Assembly: GCF_008806595.1 (NCBI RefSeq) | Contig: NZ_VZRB01000019.1 | Location: forward strand, 62,001 to 126,000 | From: Streptomyces luteolifulvus | GTDB taxonomy: Bacteria; Actinomycetota; Actinomycetes; Streptomycetales; Streptomycetaceae | Length of the DNA: 64,000 nucleotides | Direction: 5' to 3' | Shown: in pieces, positions 48,992-58,846 of the stretch | How positions within the stretch are numbered: the stretch's first letter is position 1 | Layout: each line of letters opens with the position of its first letter | Notes under the pieces: model-generated | Told to the model about the DNA's origin: nothing | Seen by the model: the letters and a program-made list of their open reading frames with translations, nothing else | The model's database searches: none | Program-made: the position numbers and the translations under genes

Positions 48992-49728
48992 TCACCTTGC
49001 TCTGGCTCGCCGCGCCCTACGTGGCGCTCACCTCCTTCGTGCTAGGCCACATCTGGCGCTACCGCCATGACCAGTTCGGCTGGACGACGCGGTCCTCGCA
49101 GCTCTACGAGAGCAGGTTGCTGCGGCTGGGCAGCCCGCTGTTCCACTTCGGACTGCTTGCGGTGATCGGTGGGCACGCCATGGGCATCCTGATCCCGGCG
49201 AGCTGGACCGAGTTCGCCGGCATCTCCGAAGGGACGTACCACTTCGTCTCGGTGTCGGCGGGCACACTGTCCGGCCTGACTACGGTGGCGGGCCTGGCGA
49301 TTCTGCTCTACCGCCGGGTGACCGTGCCCGCCGTGCGCAAGGCCACCACGGCCAACGACAAAGTCATGTACGCGCTGCTCGCCACCGCGATGGCGACCGG
49401 GATGCTGAACACCGTCGGCAGCAACCTCATCGGTGGCGGCTACGACTACCGCGCGACCGTCTCGCCCTGGTTCCGCAGCCTGTTCTCGCTGAACCCGCAG
49501 CCGGAACTGATGACCGGCGTTCCGATCAGCTTCCAGGTGCACAACCTCGCGGTGCTCTCCCTGCTGGCGATCTGGCCGTACACACGCCTGGTGCACGTCT
49601 TCAGCGCACCGCTCGGCTATCTGGTGAGGCCGTATGTGGTGTACCGCAGCCGAGACCCGCAAGGCCCCGACGCCCGCCGCTATGCGCGCGCATGGGAGAC
49701 GCCGAGCGCGCCACCCACGCGGCGCTGA
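48988..49728 (+). CDS. narI: nitrate reductase gamma subunit (cytochrome b)
   Basis: 246 residues from GTG 48988. Five membrane helices; haem-ligand His residues in SPLFHFGLLAVIGGHAMG and FQVHNLAVLSLLAIWPYTRL followed by VHVFSAP. Oxidises menaquinol and passes electrons to NarH. Last gene of the operon; a strong hairpin follows 14 bases after the stop. Confidence 0.95.
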   Translation: MITLLWLAAPYVALTSFVLGHIWRYRHDQFGWTTRSSQLYESRLLRLGSPLFHFGLLAVIGGHAMGILIPASWTEFAGISEGTYHFVSVSAGTLSGLTTVAGLAILLYRRVTVPAVRKATTANDKVMYALLATAMATGMLNTVGSNLIGGGYDYRATVSPWFRSLFSLNPQPELMTGVPISFQVHNLAVLSLLAIWPYTRLVHVFSAPLGYLVRPYVVYRSRDPQGPDARRYARAWETPSAPPTRR

Positions 49729-49741
49729 CCGCGCACCCCGC

Positions 49742-49767
49742 GGGGCTCCGGGAACCCCCGGGGCCCC
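49742..49767 (+). terminator. strong hairpin terminator after narI
   Basis: Eleven-base stem GGGGCTCCGGG / CCCGGGGCCCC with an AACC loop and one T-G pair, 14 bases after narI. No T-run, as usual in Streptomyces. Confidence 0.7.
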
Positions 49768-49915
49768 GGGTCGCACGCCTCGCGTTCAACGCAGGTCGGC
49801 CCGCACGGGCCACCGCACACCCGGCCACCCACCGGCAGTTACTCAGCCCGGAGCCGCACGTCTTGGGCCTCCTGAGTACCGGTGGAGATGTCGCAATCCA
49901 CACCGAACCGGTCCC

Positions 49916-51435
49916 GGTGGTTTGTTAGACCGGGCAGTAGAGGTCAAAGGTCTGCCGCTGCCGACGGTGTTGATCAGCTCCTGGAGTGCTTCGGGCGGGG
50001 GCTTCGTCGACCATGCCCGCCAGTAGCGTTGCAGCATGACCCAGGGCGTCAGCCAGCCACGGACGGCGCGGAGTGCCTTGGGCCAGCAGGCCGGTTGGGG
50101 CTGCTGGGACCCGGGTTCTCCCCCTCTCTAACGGGCTTGGCGGTGCGCCAGGACCGGGCGGCTGGTGGGCTGGGGCGGGCGGGGGCGGGGCGAACCAGGT
50201 GTTCCAGCAGAAGCTGAATGCGCAGTTCACGAGGGCCTGGTGACGCTGGATGGCGGCATCGGAGCGGACCTGGAAGTCGGCCCAGCCGAGTTCGTCCTTG
50301 ACCTGTTTGTAGCTCTGCTCGACCCAGTGCCGCAGTCCGTAGATCCGCACGATTTCGGCGAGGGCGGCGGCCGGGTAGGGCGATGCGGTGACGCGTGGGG
50401 AGCCCGGGCGGGGCAGGTCGGTGGCCAGGTACCAGGTCGCCTTGGCCGGCAGGGTGGCCGGGTCGCCGGTGGCCACCACCAGGCGGACGTTGCCGTCCGG
50501 GCCCCACCAGCCCAAGGAGGCCTCGGCGGCCCACCAGGTGGCGGTGTGCCCGTCGCGGAAGGTGCGCTCGATGCGCGACCAGTCCCCGGGATGTTCCGCA
50601 TCCTGCCAGGTCAGGAGGCGGGCGGCGTCGACGGGGGTGTGGGTGTCGGGGCCGTAGGCCCAGGTGCCGTGCCGGGGCTTGAGGGCCATCACGAACGGCA
50701 GGCCGTCAGCGTGTAAGTCTGAGCGGAAGCTGTCCTGGTCGCCGTAGGCGCAGTCGGCGGTCACCGCGCGGAAGACCAGCCCGGTGGCCTTGGCCCGGGC
50801 GGCCAGGTCGGCCGCGATCTGTAGTTTGGTGCGAAAGCCCGGGTCGTTCTTGCCGCGGGGGAAGTGATGGGCCGGGGTGTAGGGGCGGGCGTGCACGGGG
50901 TAGTAGACGCGCTCGTCCGCCCAGCAGGTGGTCACGGTGACCACACCTCGGTCGATCTTCCCGACCGAGCCGAGATACTGCTTGCCCACGTGCGCGGTCG
51001 CCGTCCCGTCCTTGCGGTCGCCGGAGTCATCCACCACCAGGACACCGTCCGGGTGCGGGGCGGTGGCCGGGTCGGCCAGCAGCAGCTCCAGCCGGCGGGC
51101 GTTGACCGCGTCCTGGCTCCAGGTCGACTCGGACAGGAAGAACTGCAGCCGCTGCACGGCCGCATGCTGGGCACCGGCCACCGGTTCGGCGCTAGCCAGA
51201 CAGGTCAGTGTCTTGTTGCGATCGCGGGGCAGCAGCAGCCCGGCCAGGTACTCGCGAAACCCACGCCGCTGGGCCAGCGTTCCGAAGAGATCATCGAAGC
51301 GGACGGCGTACGCTTCAAGCGGACCTGGCGCGGGCGGACACGGCATCCGTTTCGTCATCTCGGGCTCTCCAGGCCGTAGTTGACGCCTTCACCTCACGGC
51401 CTACTCCCGCGCGGACCCGCCGTCAACAAACCACC
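49916..51435 (-). mobile_element. IS701-family insertion sequence
   Basis: Bounded by inverted repeats: GGTGGTTTGTTAGAC at 49916-49930, and GTCAACAAACCACC at 51422-51435, which is the reverse complement apart from one extra base. It encloses a full-size transposase gene. The right end cuts directly into an XRE/DUF5753 regulator gene, so the element interrupted that gene or formed a junction with it. Confidence 0.75.
49925..51358 (-). CDS. IS701-family transposase
   Basis: 477 residues. DDE nuclease signs are VLVVDDSGDRKDGTATAHVG, VFRAVTADCAYGDQDSFRSD and IYGLRHWVEQSYKQVKDELG, with the final Glu-containing region. The last 70 residues look out of frame: an alternative frame after the C/G homopolymer at 50120-50124 gives ALRAVRGWLTPWVMLQRYWR, much closer to family C-termini. 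The element may thus be inactive, or the base run may be misread. Confidence 0.88.
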   Translation of the reverse strand: MTKRMPCPPAPGPLEAYAVRFDDLFGTLAQRRGFREYLAGLLLPRDRNKTLTCLASAEPVAGAQHAAVQRLQFFLSESTWSQDAVNARRLELLLADPATAPHPDGVLVVDDSGDRKDGTATAHVGKQYLGSVGKIDRGVVTVTTCWADERVYYPVHARPYTPAHHFPRGKNDPGFRTKLQIAADLAARAKATGLVFRAVTADCAYGDQDSFRSDLHADGLPFVMALKPRHGTWAYGPDTHTPVDAARLLTWQDAEHPGDWSRIERTFRDGHTATWWAAEASLGWWGPDGNVRLVVATGDPATLPAKATWYLATDLPRPGSPRVTASPYPAAALAEIVRIYGLRHWVEQSYKQVKDELGWADFQVRSDAAIQRHQALVNCAFSFCWNTWFAPPPPAPAHQPPGPGAPPSPLERGRTRVPAAPTGLLAQGTPRRPWLADALGHAATLLAGMVDEAPARSTPGADQHRRQRQTFDLYCPV

Positions 51436-51763
51436 GCCAGCAAGCTGCGCACCCAGGCCGGCCTGAACGGCGGAAAGTTCACCGAGCTACTCACTGTCAG
51501 CGCTCCAAGGACACCAGGCAGGAGAACGGCAAGCAGACCGCGACCGCCGAGGACCTCGACACGTCGGCGCAGGCAGCCGGCGCTGAATCCGAGGCCGCAG
51601 AACTCAAGAGCCGGTTGCGCGGGATGGAGTCCCGGGCCCGGTCGTGGCGGCGCCAGCTCGCCGCCGGACATCGTGGCGTCCAGGAGCGGTACGTCGCCGA
51701 GTACCGGCGCACCGCCACCGTGCGCGGCTACGAAGCCACCGTCATCCCCGCGCGGCCAGACGC
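51436..51763 (+). pseudogene. XRE regulator with DUF5753 domain, truncated at both ends
   Basis: Begins at the IS701 border with SKLRTQAGLNGGKFTELL (part of the HTH). After a frameshift it continues QENGKQTATAEDLD, AAELKSRLRGMESRARSWRR and VAEYRRTATVRGYEATVIP, the start of the DUF5753 domain. It stops abruptly near 51763. A typical Streptomyces regulator gene destroyed by IS insertion and deletion. Confidence 0.7.
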
Positions 51764-52152
51764 TTCGCCTTCGACCGCACCCCTTCCACCTTCGCTGGGA
51801 CCGGCTCCAGCCCGGTAGCCGCCGCGAGTTGCCGACAGTCCATCGCTGCTGCGCGCGTCCCGTTCCCACCGGCCACGTCCATGATCCGCGGGTAGTCCGC
51901 GAGAACCGTCAGGGCGCGTCCTTCCTGCCAGTGCGGCACCACCGAACCGGGCACCGCCGCCGTGACCTGCACCGGCCGTTCGTCGGCCCCCACGACTGGC
52001 GGCACGTCCTCACCACCGCGAGGCTCCGCCAGAACCTCCCCCACCGTCTCACGGGCGATCACGAACCGCTCCCACACGGCCTCCCCCTCCAGCCACACGG
52101 CCTGGAGAGCCTCCACCCGCTGCCGAGCGGCGCGTTCACGCTCCTCCAGCAA
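51742..52152 (-). CDS. IS-associated coiled-coil accessory protein (probably truncated)
   Basis: 136 residues from ATG 52152. An N-terminal coiled coil (MLEERERAARQRVEALQAVW, VIARETVGEVLAEP) is followed by a winged-helix-like part LAAATGLEPVPAKVEGVRSK with AKRLAARG. Streptomyces genomes carry many related proteins next to IS elements; these usually continue GW..SPG after the last motif, so the C-terminus is cut here. A fragment of another member is at 32780-32915. Function unknown. Confidence 0.5.
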   Translation of the reverse strand: MLEERERAARQRVEALQAVWLEGEAVWERFVIARETVGEVLAEPRGGEDVPPVVGADERPVQVTAAVPGSVVPHWQEGRALTVLADYPRIMDVAGGNGTRAAAMDCRQLAAATGLEPVPAKVEGVRSKAKRLAARG

Positions 52153-52196
52153 CCCCCATCACCGACGGCATCCCGGCTCCTCCACCGAAGAGACGG

Positions 52197-52550
52197 ATGG
52201 CCCTCTACCAGCGGTTCCTCGAATTGGTCGAGGAAGCCAATCCCGCCGGGGACGTCTACGTGATCACGGACAACCTGTCCTCGCACAGCAGCGTGTCCAG
52301 CCGCACCTGGCTCGAGGACCACCCACGCATCAAGCACGCCTTCATCCCTGTCGGCGCCTGCTGGCTCAACCTCCAAGAAGGCTGGTGGCATCTTCCGTAA
52401 GACCGCCCTGGCCGGCCGCTCGTTCGGCGACCGCGACACATCAGCCACGCGACCCAGGTCGCCACTGACCAGCTCAACTGCCGCGCGCCCGTGGATCTGG
52501 GGCAGACCCGCACCACCCACCAGGCCCTCTACGACCCCGCTATTCGTACG
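52197..52550 (+). pseudogene. IS630-family transposase fragment
   Basis: GDVYVITDNLSSHSSVSSRT, then AFIPVGACWLNLQEGWW, contains the second Asp and the family W-L-N block. After a frameshift IFRKTALAGRSF and TDQLNCRA-like remnants follow. The N-terminal domain and first Asp are missing. Confidence 0.7.
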
Positions 52551-52671
52551 TCCTTTGCGGAATCCAGCAGGAGTCGACCGGGTGGCCGACACCCACCCGA
52601 CCATGCGCAAGGTCAAGGTGGACATCAGCTAAGGAGCAACTCGTCGGGCATGCCTTCGACAAAAAGCCCTA

Positions 52672-54138
52672 TCAGTGGCTCACCACCGTCGCCTGGCGTG
52701 CGGCCGGTACCGCGTCGCGTCGGTTGTTGGCACTGAGCTCGTGCAGGATCTCCTCCACGCTCTGTTTGGCGTCGCCGAAGAGCATGCTGCTGTTCTCGCG
52801 GAAGAAGAGGGGGTTCTGCACGCCTGCGTAGCCGGAGGCCATGGAGCGCTTGAAGACGATGACCTGCTCGGCTTCCCAGACCCGCAGCACCGGCATGCCG
52901 GCGATCGGGCTGCCCGGGTCCTCGGTCGCGGCGGGGTTGACGGTGTCGTTCGCGCCGATGACCAGCACGACGGAGGTGTCGGCGAAGTCGTCGTTGATCT
53001 CGTCCATCTCCAGGACGATGTCGTAGGACACCTTCGCCTCGGCCAGCAGCACATTCATGTGCCCGGGCAGGCGCCCGGCGACAGGATGGACGCCGAAGCG
53101 GACCGCGACGCCCCGCTCGCGCAGTTGCCGCGTCAGCTCCGCGACCGGTTGCTGGGCCTGGGCGACGGCCATGCCGTAGCCGGGCGTGATGATCACCGAG
53201 CGGGCCTGGGCCAGCATCTCGGCTGCCTGCGCGGCCCGCACCTCGCGGTGCTCGCCGTGGTCCTCCTCGTGCCCGGACGGCGCCGCGATGCCGAAACCGC
53301 CCATGATGACGGAGAGGAAGGACCGGTTCATCGCCTTGCACATGATGTAGGAAAGGTAGGCGCCGGAGGAGCCCACCAGTGCGCCGGTGACGATGAGCAG
53401 GTTGTTGTCGAGCAGGAAGCCGGCCGCGGCCGCCGCCCAGCCCGAGTAGCTGTTCAGCATGGACACGACGACCGGCATGTCGCCGCCACCGATCGAGGCG
53501 ACGAGGTGCCAGCCGAGCGCCAGCGCCAGCACGGTCACCGCGATCGTCAGTGGAAGGTTCGGGCTGATCGTGAACCAGACGGTCAGCACGACGAACGCCG
53601 CGAGGGCGCCAATGTTCAGCGCGTTCTTGCCCGGCAGCATCAAGGGACGGGACTTGATGCGCGCCGAGAGTTTCAGGAACGCGACGATCGAGCCGGTGAA
53701 CGTGACCGCGCCGATGAAGATCCCGATGAACACCTCGGCGTGGTGGATGCCCAGCAGGTCGGCGCCGATCCGGGTCTGGGCCGTGCCGTGGGACTCCACC
53801 TCCAGGTAGCTGTTCCAGCCCACCAGTACCGCGGCGAGGCCTACGAAGCTGTGCAGGACAGCGATCAGTTCGGGCATCTGCGTCATCTCGACGCGGCGGG
53901 CCCGCCACAGGCCCGTCATCGCGCCGAGCGCCATCGCCAGCAGGATCAGCGCGACCGCTCCGGCGGTGATGCTCTGCGCCGCCACAACCACGGTGGCGAC
54001 CAGGGCGAGGGCCATGCCGGCGATGCCGTAGACGACGCCGGCGCGTGAGGTGCGGTGCTGGGACAGGCCGGCCAGACTGAGGATGAACAACAGGGCGGCG
54101 ACCAGGTCGGCAGCGTGTGAAGCCGTCAGGGAGGTCAT
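52672..54138 (-). CDS. pntB: NAD(P) transhydrogenase beta subunit
   Basis: 488 residues. Many membrane helices in the first 280 residues (for example [15 protein letters not shown] and MVVSM-type stretches). The NADP-binding domain III at the C-terminus shows [38 protein letters not shown] and [14 protein letters not shown]. With PntA it couples proton flow to hydride transfer from NADH to NADP. It starts 7 bases after pntA ends. Confidence 0.95.
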   Translation of the reverse strand: MTSLTASHAADLVAALLFILSLAGLSQHRTSRAGVVYGIAGMALALVATVVVAAQSITAGAVALILLAMALGAMTGLWRARRVEMTQMPELIAVLHSFVGLAAVLVGWNSYLEVESHGTAQTRIGADLLGIHHAEVFIGIFIGAVTFTGSIVAFLKLSARIKSRPLMLPGKNALNIGALAAFVVLTVWFTISPNLPLTIAVTVLALALGWHLVASIGGGDMPVVVSMLNSYSGWAAAAAGFLLDNNLLIVTGALVGSSGAYLSYIMCKAMNRSFLSVIMGGFGIAAPSGHEEDHGEHREVRAAQAAEMLAQARSVIITPGYGMAVAQAQQPVAELTRQLRERGVAVRFGVHPVAGRLPGHMNVLLAEAKVSYDIVLEMDEINDDFADTSVVLVIGANDTVNPAATEDPGSPIAGMPVLRVWEAEQVIVFKRSMASGYAGVQNPLFFRENSSMLFGDAKQSVEEILHELSANNRRDAVPAARQATVVSH

Positions 54139-54144
54139 CTCGGC

Positions 54145-55701
54145 TCAGCCTTTCGAGAACATGGACAGCATGCGGCGGGTCACGGCGAAGCCTCCGAAAA
54201 TGTTGACGCTGGTCAGCAGGATCGCCGCGAACGACAGTGTGGTGACGATCCAGCTCTCGTGCCCGATCTGCAGCAAGGCGCCGATCACGACGATCCCGGA
54301 GATCGCGTTGGTCACCGACATCAGCGGGGTGTGCAGCGCATGGTGCACCTTGCCGATGACGTAATAGCCGATCACCACCGCCAGCGCGAACACGGTGAAG
54401 TTGCCCGCGAGTTGCGCCGGAGCGAAGGCCACCAGCAGGAACATCGCGAGCATCCCGAGCCCGATCAGGCCGAAGCGCCCCGCAGGCGTCAGCTTCGACT
54501 GCTTTGGTTCGGGTGCTTCGGGTGCGGGCGTGGGCTGCGCGGCGGGCGCGGCCGAGACCGCGACGGGCGGCGGCGGCCAGGTGACGTCTCCGTCGCGCAC
54601 CACGGTCACCGCCCGCTGCACAACGTCGTCGAAGTCGACCGTCAGATGCCCGTCCTTGCCGGGAGTGAGCAGCTTCAGCAGGTTCGCCAGGTTGGTGCCG
54701 AACAGCTGCGAGGCCTGGGCCGGGAGCCGGGAGGCCAGGTCGGTGTAGCCGATGACGGTGACGCCGTTGTCGGTCACCACCGTCCGCCCCGGCACGGTGC
54801 CCTCGACGTTGCCGCCCATCGCGGCGGCCATGTCGACAATGACGCTGCCCGGCTTCATCACAGCCACGTCCTCGGCCGTCAGCAGGCGCGGCGCCGGACG
54901 GCCCGGGATCAGCGCGGTGGTGATCACGATGTCTACGTCCTCGGCCTGCTCGCGGTAGAGCTCGGCGGCAGCGCGGTCGTAGTCGGCGGAGGTCGCCTTG
55001 GCATAGCCGTCGGTGCTCGCCTCCTGAGCGGCTTCCACCGGCAGGTACTCGCCGCCCAGCGACTTCACCTGGTCCGCGACCTCCGGCCGCGGGTCAGTGG
55101 CGCGCACGATCGCGCCGAGGCTGGAAGCGGCACCGATCGCCGCAAGACCGGCCACACCTGCGCCGGCCACCAGCACCTTCGCCGGAGGCACCTTGCCAGC
55201 CGCAGTGACCTGGCCTGTGAAGAACCGTCCGAAGACGTGCGCGGCCTCGATGACCGCGCGGTAGCCGGCGATGTTCGCCATCGAAGACAGCACGTCCATC
55301 GACTGCGCCCGCGAGATGCGCGGCACCGCGTCCAGCGCCAGGGCGGTCACCCCGGCGTCGGCGAGCGCCTGAAGCAACTCGGGCTTTTGCGCTGGGGCCA
55401 GCAGAGCGACCACGGCCGCACCCCTTGGCAACCGGCGGATCTCCGCGTCGGAGGGGGCGTTCACCTTCAGAACGACATCCACGTCCCAGGCCTCGCCGAT
55501 CGCCGCGCCGGCATCGGCGTACGCCTGGTCACCGAAGCCGGAGGCCTCACCGGCACCGGACTCGACGACGACCTCGTAACCGAGGCCCAGCAGGAGTCGT
55601 ACCGTCACCGGGGTCGCCGCGACCCGCGTCTCCCCGGAGACGGACTCGGCCACAACGCCGACGCGGTGAGGAGGATGGTGTGAGGGTTTTTGAGCAGACA
55701 T
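54145..55701 (-). CDS. pntA: NAD(P) transhydrogenase alpha subunit
   Basis: 518 residues from ATG 55701 with ACAGGAC upstream; a TTG 18 bases earlier is possible. Domain I for NAD has [57 protein letters not shown] and [20 protein letters not shown]. The C-terminal 140 residues carry membrane helices ([30 protein letters not shown]), so PntAA and PntAB are fused as in E. coli. First gene of a two-gene operon. Confidence 0.95.
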   Translation of the reverse strand: MSAQKPSHHPPHRVGVVAESVSGETRVAATPVTVRLLLGLGYEVVVESGAGEASGFGDQAYADAGAAIGEAWDVDVVLKVNAPSDAEIRRLPRGAAVVALLAPAQKPELLQALADAGVTALALDAVPRISRAQSMDVLSSMANIAGYRAVIEAAHVFGRFFTGQVTAAGKVPPAKVLVAGAGVAGLAAIGAASSLGAIVRATDPRPEVADQVKSLGGEYLPVEAAQEASTDGYAKATSADYDRAAAELYREQAEDVDIVITTALIPGRPAPRLLTAEDVAVMKPGSVIVDMAAAMGGNVEGTVPGRTVVTDNGVTVIGYTDLASRLPAQASQLFGTNLANLLKLLTPGKDGHLTVDFDDVVQRAVTVVRDGDVTWPPPPVAVSAAPAAQPTPAPEAPEPKQSKLTPAGRFGLIGLGMLAMFLLVAFAPAQLAGNFTVFALAVVIGYYVIGKVHHALHTPLMSVTNAISGIVVIGALLQIGHESWIVTTLSFAAILLTSVNIFGGFAVTRRMLSMFSKG

Positions 55702-56526
55702 GTCCTGTATCTCTGTCAAAGGAAGGTGCGAAAGCGGGATCTGCGTTCGGGGGAGTGACGACGTCCTGCCCCGTGATCGCTGGAACCTAACCCGTCAGAC
55801 GAGTACGGGCCAACGCCAACAGACGGTGACGTGATTCACCTTGCGGTACTGGCCGAGAATGTTCGGACAACGTGGGACCACACCAGCCAGCCTTGTGCGC
55901 TTGGGGCCGCTCCGCCTTGCCGTGGCGGCCCATCTGACGGTGCATCCGTCGGCTCGGAAGGATCAGGAACGCCTATAGACATGTGAGGGGCGGGCGGTTC
56001 ATCGGGCGCGGCCATGCGCGGAGGCCTGCGTGGACAGTCCAGGCCACGCCCCGCGGCCGCAGGGTTGCCGCTGAACGGCGGCACCGGCGTCGACCGGCGC
56101 GATCACCGGCAGCCTCGGGAACGCCAGGTCGCAGTGAGCCACTTGGGCAAGGGTGGACGCCGACAGCATTCCAGCGTTGGGATCCTTGTCTGTGGTCTGT
56201 CGTCTGCGGGCATGATGAGCGCGGACGCTGTGCAGTGTCAGGCACAAAGGTCACGACAGCTTCAGCGGCGCCAGAGTGCCCGCCGCAAGGTTGTCAGCCC
56301 CATGTGGATCGACGTCAACAGCGCCCTGCCGCCACAGGCAACGCCTGGTGGGGCGGTTTGACTGTCACTCACAAATCGGGACAGCGTCGAGGTGTTCGCA
56401 GTGGCCGACGTGCTGCTGAGGGTGATCGGCCTTCCTTGGGCTGCGCATCAACTGTGATCACCGACACACTCCCGCAATACCTACTGGTCGGTATGCTGCC
56501 GCGAGCCATACACGACAGGAGGCGGG
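55702..56526. other. long gap upstream of pntA
   Basis: No supported gene. It should include the pntA promoter. Near the right end, CTACTGGTCGGTATGC (56480-56495) resembles a TetR-type operator in front of the truncated oxidoreductase at 56527. Confidence 0.4.
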
Positions 56527-56655
56527 ATGTCTGCGACCAACCGCCAGATCCGTTTGGCCTCCCGCCCGGTGGGCGAAGTGAAACCCGCGGACGGGAAGCA
56601 CCGTTCCGGGCCCGTCGAGGAGCCCGGAGGTAGACATCTCCAGCCAGACCTTGTT
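56527..56655 (+). pseudogene. NADP-dependent oxidoreductase (CurA-like) N-terminal fragment
   Basis: ATG 56527 behind GGAGGCGGG. MSATNRQIRLASRPVGEVKP followed by VEEPGGRHLQPDLVL matches the start of CurA-type MDR oxidoreductases. Homology ends after about 43 residues at the border with IS110 debris. An ACTGGTCGGTAT-type palindrome upstream suggests TetR control of the former gene. Confidence 0.55.
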
Positions 56656-56734
56656 CTGCGCGGTGTGGCGGAGGGGCAGACATCCAATGCCGTTGATCTG
56701 TCAAGCGGCAACGGGGAGTTGTCGGTCCGCCGAT

Positions 56735-56880
56735 GCGGGGAAGGCAGTCGCTTCGTCGTAGCGGATGCGTTTGGTGAGGCAGTGCTGGAGGCAGCCGATC
56801 ATGCGATTGAAAAGGTTGCGCCGGGCGGCGGTGTGGCGGCCTCCGTCGTTGCGCCGCCGGTCGTAGTGGGTCTTGGCCGC
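56735..56880 (-). pseudogene. IS110-family transposase C-terminal fragment
   Basis: The minus strand reads AKTHYDRRRNDGGRHTAARR, then NLFNRMIGCLQHCLTK, matching the end of IS110/IS116-type transposases (HY..RR..G..H..A.RNL.NR). No catalytic part remains. From 56881 to 57099 nothing is assignable. Confidence 0.6.
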
Positions 56881-57099
56881 CGCCCCTCCGGGGGACCTCG
56901 GCTGGCGGCGAAGCCGCGGTTGGCGAAGGCGTCCCGTACGGTCACGGCGTCTACCGGCTGTGGAGCGAGCAGCTGAGCCTCGTCACCGAGCACGGCGTCG
57001 ACCTGGATGCGGCGGCGATGTGGTGAGCGCTGGAGACGGAGATCCGGCCGCGGGACGAGGTCGAGTCCGCGGCCACGCTGCTGGATGAGCTGCTGCCGC

Positions 57100-57309
57100 C
57101 GGGCGACGACGAGGCCCGACCAGGGGGCCGGCGTTCTGGTCGTAGGCGACGTCGGTGGCGTTGGGGCTCCACCGGTGGATGGCAAACACATCGCTGATGA
57201 GGTCGTCGACCGGTGCGGGGGCGGCGTCGACCCATGCGCGCCTGGTGAAGGCGAAATCCGACGCGTTCAGGATTTCGAAGCGGTCGTGTTCGCGGGTCGT
57301 GCTGCTCAA
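57100..57309 (-). pseudogene. SRPBCC (polyketide cyclase/START-like) N-terminal fragment
   Basis: ATG 57309: FEILNASDFAFTRRAWVDAA, then ISDVFAIHRWSPNATDVAYD, the beginning of an SRPBCC lipid-trafficking or cyclase domain. After about 65 residues the frame turns to low-complexity sequence. It is divergent from the XRE gene at 57444. Confidence 0.55.
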
Positions 57310-57443
57310 GGCGTTCCTCCTGTACGAGTGCGGGACGCGGTGGGACTCAGCTCATCGCCGCTCGGGCCGGGGAGCCAGTCCCGCTGGTGCCTATCCCCGG
57401 CGGGGAGAGGCTGTGCGTCGCGGGTCGGCACATACTCGGTGCC

Positions 57444-58097
57444 ATGAACGGGACATCACAGCTCGGGGACTTCCTGCGGATGCGGCGCTCCCAGCTGCGA
57501 CCCGAGGAGGCCGGCGTACCTACCTACGGGGAGCGCCGGCGGGTGCCGGGTCGTCGCCGTGAGGAGCTGGCGCTGCTCGCGGGGGTGAGCGCCTCCTCCT
57601 ACGCCCGCCTGGAGCAGGGGCACTCGCTGGGCGCCTCGCCCGAAGTGCTGGACGCGATCGCCCGGGCCCTGCAGCTGGACGAGTCCGAGTGCCGGCATCT
57701 GTACGACCTGGCCCGACGGACCAAGCCCCGCAGCGGGCGGCGCCCAGCGCCCGAGCGAGTGACGGAGGCGACCGCCCAACTGCTGGAGGCGCTCGGGGAC
57801 GTTCCCATCGTGATCGGCCGACGCAGTGACGTCCTGGCGTGGAACCGGCTGGGCCACGCGCTGTTCGCCGGACACCTCGACCCCGATGCCCCGGACGTAC
57901 CGGCGGAGCGCCCCAACATGGCCAGGCTGGTGTTCCTCGACGCCCACACCCGCAGCCTGTACGCGGACTGGCCGGGCAAGGCCATGGCGGTAGTGGGGAA
58001 TCTGCGCCTGGTGGCGACCCAATACCCGCAGGACGCCGCACTGCACAGGCTGCTGGGCGAGCTGAGTGCGAAGAGCGAGGACTTCGCCTCGATGTAG
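57444..58097 (+). CDS. XRE-family regulator (MmyB-like), C-terminally shortened
   Basis: 217 residues from ATG 57444. N-terminal HTH: LGDFLRMRRSQLRPEEAG and RRRREELALLAGVSASSYAR (in parts), then the MmyB-like ligand domain DVPIVIGRRSDVLAWNRLGH and WPGKAMAVVGNLRLVATQYP. Relatives usually continue about 60 residues beyond the KSEDF motif with a conserved W..H/HP segment; here the protein ends KSEDFASM, so it is probably truncated by the debris that follows. DNA-binding regulator of an adjacent oxidoreductase-type gene in related genomes. Confidence 0.8.
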   Translation: MNGTSQLGDFLRMRRSQLRPEEAGVPTYGERRRVPGRRREELALLAGVSASSYARLEQGHSLGASPEVLDAIARALQLDESECRHLYDLARRTKPRSGRRPAPERVTEATAQLLEALGDVPIVIGRRSDVLAWNRLGHALFAGHLDPDAPDVPAERPNMARLVFLDAHTRSLYADWPGKAMAVVGNLRLVATQYPQDAALHRLLGELSAKSEDFASM

Positions 58098-58104
58098 GCC
58101 GGCC

Positions 58105-58656
58105 ACCGGGTCGCGGCGACCGCGGCGGTGACCCGGTCCTTGCCGGCGGCCACCGCGTCGTAGCGGGCGAGCTCCGCGTCGGCGCGGTCAGCCGTTCGCC
58201 GACGTCCGCCCGCAGGTCCGCGGCGCGCGCCGCGAGCCCGGTCAGGAACGCGATCACCGCGTCCTCGGTCAACGTGAGATCCAGGCCATGCGGATCGAAT
58301 GCGGTGATCGGCTGCAGGGCGCCGACGTCGTGCAGCAGCCCGGACAGGGTCGTGCGGTGCGTCTTCGCGATCGCCTCCATCCCGGAGAGGCGGACGTCGA
58401 ACGTGGCGCGGCGGTTGGCCACGATTCCCCGCAGCTGCTGTGGCGTGCGCGGCCGTGGGCTGGTCGGCGTGGTGGTCAGCAGCCGCTCGGCCTGCTGCAG
58501 CAGGCCGAACCTGGCCCTCGGCAGGAGTACCGCGGGCAGCGCGTCGTCGGCCCTGATCTTTGCGTCCGCCGCGGCCGGCGTGACCGTCATGCGGTCGGCC
58601 ACCGCGTCCACGGCCGCGAGCACTTCACGGAACTGGTCGTGCCGCCACTGCGCCAA
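58105..58656 (-). pseudogene. helical protein fragment, unknown family
   Basis: Readable over about 160 residues: WRHDQFREVLAAVDAVADRM, RFGLLQQAERLLTTTPTSP and AAIAKTHRT-like helices through LTLTEDAVIAFLTGLAARAA. The frame then changes near 58185 and ends with VAATRWPAYIEAKSSLF. No start codon fits and no family is recognised; mainly alpha-helical and coiled coil. Confidence 0.4.
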
Positions 58657-58800
58657 TTCGCCGGCAAGGGCATCGACCCGACGGCATCACCGACTCCAGC
58701 CACCCCCTACAGCGAGGCCGGCGAGGTCCGGCCCCTGACGGACCCCGGCCATGCGAGTGCGGGACGGGGGCCACCGGCCCCGGACACCGGGCGCTCCTGC

Positions 58801-58827
58801 GTAATGCAGCACGGTGTGGTGCATTAC
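58801..58827. repeat. perfect inverted repeat near the tRNA-like element
   Basis: GTAATGCA at 58801-58808 and TGCATTAC at 58820-58827 with CAC and GTG also pairing inside, giving 11 pairs around a 3-base loop with one mismatch. It could be an operator palindrome, or a hairpin ending the minus-strand RNA element at 58847-58966. Confidence 0.6.
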
Positions 58828-58846
58828 GAGCTGAAGGTGCGGCTGC

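Noticed and set aside
52675-54048. 457-residue plus-strand frame over pntB
   Set aside because: His/Asp/Arg-rich shadow frame; pntB on the minus strand is conserved over its full length.
56480-56495. Eighth copy of the 22-bp operator near CTACTGGTCGGT
   Set aside because: It has one TGGT but no ACCA at the required spacing; it looks more like a TetR-type operator.
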